From: Acidobacteriaceae bacterium
GTDB taxonomy: Bacteria > Acidobacteriota > Terriglobia > Terriglobales > Acidobacteriaceae
Length of the DNA stretch: 9,172 nucleotides
Reading direction: 5' to 3'
NCBI GenBank assembly: GCA_030049955.1
Contig: JASIJX010000191.1
Location: 1-9,172 of the forward strand
Below the pieces are notes generated by a model, which worked only from the letters and a program-made list of their open reading frames with translations, did no database searches and was not told where the DNA came from. Both the position numbers and the translations under genes were made by a program. Positions 7,962 to 9,172 of the stretch are shown here, piece after piece. The stretch's first letter is position 1, and each line of letters opens with the position of its first letter.

Positions 7962-8012
7962 TGACGATAGTCATCGAAAACCTTTGAGGCTTACTGCCAG
8001 TAGTCATCTGTC

Positions 8013-8078
8013 ATCCTGAGACAGGTTTGGCCGGTTTCCGGCCAGGCCTTGCCAAGGATCTGCGGTTGTTTTTCTTCT
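8013..8078 (+). terminator. Composite long hairpin with downstream T-tract; possible terminator and interspersed repeat
   Basis: An outer stem ATCCT (8013-8017) with AGGAT (8055-8059), a symmetric 5x5 internal loop, and an inner 12-bp stem AGGTTTGGCCGG (8023-8034) with CCGGCCAGGCCT (8038-8049, two G-U pairs) enclose the loop TTT. A T-rich stretch TTGTTTTTCTTCT follows at 8067-8079, offset by about 7 bases from the stem, so termination is plausible but not classic. The flanks CTGTCATCCTGAG and AAGGATCTGCGGTTG resemble an intergenic repeat that I recall being common in acidobacterial genomes; this memory is unverified. Confidence 0.5.
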
Positions 8079-8086
8079 GCAATCCA

Positions 8087-8124
8087 CGAAGGCGGCTATG
8101 CACAAGTGACAGGAGCCGCCTTCG
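8087..8124. repeat. Perfect 11-bp inverted repeat just past the end of lutC
   Basis: CGAAGGCGGCT (8087-8097) is exactly complementary to AGCCGCCTTCG (8114-8124) with a 16-base loop. It begins two bases beyond the lutC stop codon on the minus strand. Read in the lutC direction it is followed by an A-rich rather than T-rich sequence, so it is not a standard intrinsic terminator; it could protect the 3' end of the lut mRNA or aid termination. Confidence 0.45.
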
Positions 8125-8126
8125 AG

Positions 8127-8783
8127 CTACGCGTCGCGCACAAGCACCACATGCAAGAACCGCGGCCCATGCACGCCCTTTATCCGCGTCATCTCAATAT
8201 CCGCGGTAGCGCTCGGCCCGGAGATCCACGTAACTAGCGCAGGCGTATCGGCACACCGCGCAAAATACTCAGGTAGCGTCTCCACCACCTGATCGGCGCG
8301 CAGAACACAAAGGTGCCAGTCCGGCAACAGCGTTAACACGCGCCGGCCTTCACTCGCAGAGTGGTGCAGCGCGATCGTCCCAGAATCGGCCACGCCGCAA
8401 AACGCCCCGGTTATTACGCCCTCAGCGCGGTCAATCTCGCCCACCGAGAGGCCATCATCGATTCTGAACTCAAATCCCGACGCGCACCATGAAGCAGGAA
8501 CCCCCGCCGGTACAACAAAGCTGCGACGCCCGCTCGCCTTAAGCTGCGCTGCAATCGCCGCCGGAAGCTCGGCCTCAGAGCACTCGACCACCTCTGCGTC
8601 ATAATCGCACAGCCGCTCAACGAACAGCCGTATGCATTCTTCCCGGCTCATCGCGCCCGCGCGAATGTACGGCCGCGGCAGCACCGCGTAGGCCGCAGAA
8701 ATCTCCCCAGGTGCGCGTGCCGCTTCTCGCGTCGCAGCCCGAATGCGCTCGAGAATCGCTTGCCGCGAGGAACTCCTGCTCAT
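8127..8783 (-). CDS. lutC: LutC, LUD-domain protein of the L-lactate utilisation complex
   Basis: This encodes 218 residues, the usual size for LutC/YkgG proteins. The single LUD domain covers most of the chain and ends with the family's strongly conserved signature: GVADSGTIALHHSASEGRRV, then LLPDWHLCVLRADQVV, then SGPSATADIE and KGVHGPRFLHVVLV. Family knowledge: LutA, LutB and LutC act together in the cytoplasm to oxidise L-lactate to pyruvate; LutC itself carries no iron-sulfur cysteines. The start at 8783 is chosen because AGGAGG lies 4 bases upstream and because its ATGA overlaps the stop of lutB, the usual sign of translational coupling; a longer frame up to 8813 lacks such a site. The gene is the last of its operon and converges with the btuB-like gene. 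It appears intact. Confidence 0.93.
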   Translation of the reverse strand: MSRSSSRQAILERIRAATREAARAPGEISAAYAVLPRPYIRAGAMSREECIRLFVERLCDYDAEVVECSEAELPAAIAAQLKASGRRSFVVPAGVPASWCASGFEFRIDDGLSVGEIDRAEGVITGAFCGVADSGTIALHHSASEGRRVLTLLPDWHLCVLRADQVVETLPEYFARCADTPALVTWISGPSATADIEMTRIKGVHGPRFLHVVLVRDA

Positions 8784-9172
8784 TTCGCCTCCTTGCCCCG
8801 CGCTGCCCACCACTCATGAAAGCTCTGCTGCGGAAATCCGCGCAGGTCACGGGTCTGCGTCCACTTCGCGCCGAGCCCCGGCAGCGAATGTATCCACCCA
8901 TCGCGTCGCGAAAACGGCCGCAACGCCATGCGCGCCAGCCGCTGCGCCGCGTGGAATAGCCACGCGCGCGAAAAGAGCATTCCTGCCAGTCGCATGCCCA
9001 GGTACATCGGATCGAAGAACCGTTTTGCCGTGCGCCGTTCCTGGTCTGTCACCTGCGCGCGTAGGTCGATGAGGATCTCTGGAATATTGATCTTGACCGG
9101 GCATACTTCGTAACACGCCCCGCACAATGACGACGCATACGGCAGCGACTGCGCGTGGTGCATTCCGGTAAG
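8780..9172 (-). CDS. lutB: LutB, iron-sulfur protein of the L-lactate utilisation complex (C-terminal part)
   Basis: The last 130 codons are present; the frame is open through the right edge of the window, so the start lies outside it. Visible residues 11-31 include LPYASSLCGACYEVCPVKIN, with the CxxCxxxCP ligands (cysteines at visible residues 17, 20 and 24) of the second 4Fe-4S cluster of this family. The tail has the typical C-terminal domain, including LPGLGAKWTQTRDLRGFPQQ and SFHEWW. The N-terminal LUD domain and first cluster motif would be upstream and cannot be checked. Family knowledge: LutB passes electrons during L-lactate oxidation with LutA and LutC. Its TGA overlaps the lutC ATG by four bases (ATGA), so the two are co-transcribed and probably translationally coupled. 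lutA is expected upstream, beyond the window. Confidence 0.93.
   Translation of the reverse strand, partial: LTGMHHAQSLPYASSLCGACYEVCPVKINIPEILIDLRAQVTDQERRTAKRFFDPMYLGMRLAGMLFSRAWLFHAAQRLARMALRPFSRRDGWIHSLPGLGAKWTQTRDLRGFPQQSFHEWWAARGKEAK
8788..8793 (-). promoter_or_regulatory. Shine-Dalgarno sequence of lutC
   Basis: AGGAGG on the minus strand, 4 bases before the ATG at 8783 and inside the 3' end of lutB. It is a full consensus site and decides the lutC start. Confidence 0.8.

Noticed and set aside
8784..8813. Longer N-terminus for lutC
   Set aside because: The ATG at 8783 has a consensus AGGAGG and overlaps the lutB stop; the extra ten residues are family-atypical.

Overview
The window looks like chromosomal DNA from an Acidobacteriota member, probably of the Acidobacteriaceae/Terriglobales type. 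Three things suggest this: two neighbouring very large Oar-like TonB-dependent outer-membrane proteins with an N-terminal carboxypeptidase-regulatory-like domain (a family greatly expanded in that phylum), moderately high GC, and an intergenic hairpin resembling an interspersed repeat I remember from acidobacterial genomes. This is inference from gene content; no marker gene is present.

Layout. Positions 1-88 hold the last codons of a TonB-dependent receptor-like gene that begins outside the window, followed by a strong intrinsic terminator. A stretch of about 770 bases with no supportable gene follows. Next comes a complete Oar-like gene (917-4954, + strand), closed by a terminator almost identical to the first one. 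After a short gap with a possible promoter lies a cobalamin (vitamin B12) riboswitch (about 5179-5420), then an SD-proximal hairpin and a second complete receptor gene of BtuB type (5466-7961, + strand). A 165-base intergenic region with two inverted repeats separates it from a convergent operon on the minus strand: the end of lutB (8780-9172, continuing off the window) and complete lutC (8127-8783), which overlap by ATGA.

How the parts work together. The plus-strand genes encode outer-membrane import proteins energised by TonB/ExbBD. The large Oar-like proteins have no known substrate; in this phylum they are usually guessed to handle polymers or other large ligands. The 831-residue receptor most likely imports cobalamin, because its mRNA leader carries a B12 riboswitch that should reduce expression when the vitamin is plentiful. 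No btuFCD or cobalamin synthesis genes are visible. The minus-strand operon encodes parts of the LutABC iron-sulfur complex for L-lactate oxidation and has no evident link to B12.

I found no sign of a wholly new system. The points most worth a second look are the riboswitch with its expression platform, five closely spaced cysteine pairs in the large Oar-like protein, the near-duplicate terminators of the two paralogues, and the composite hairpin between the convergent operons.
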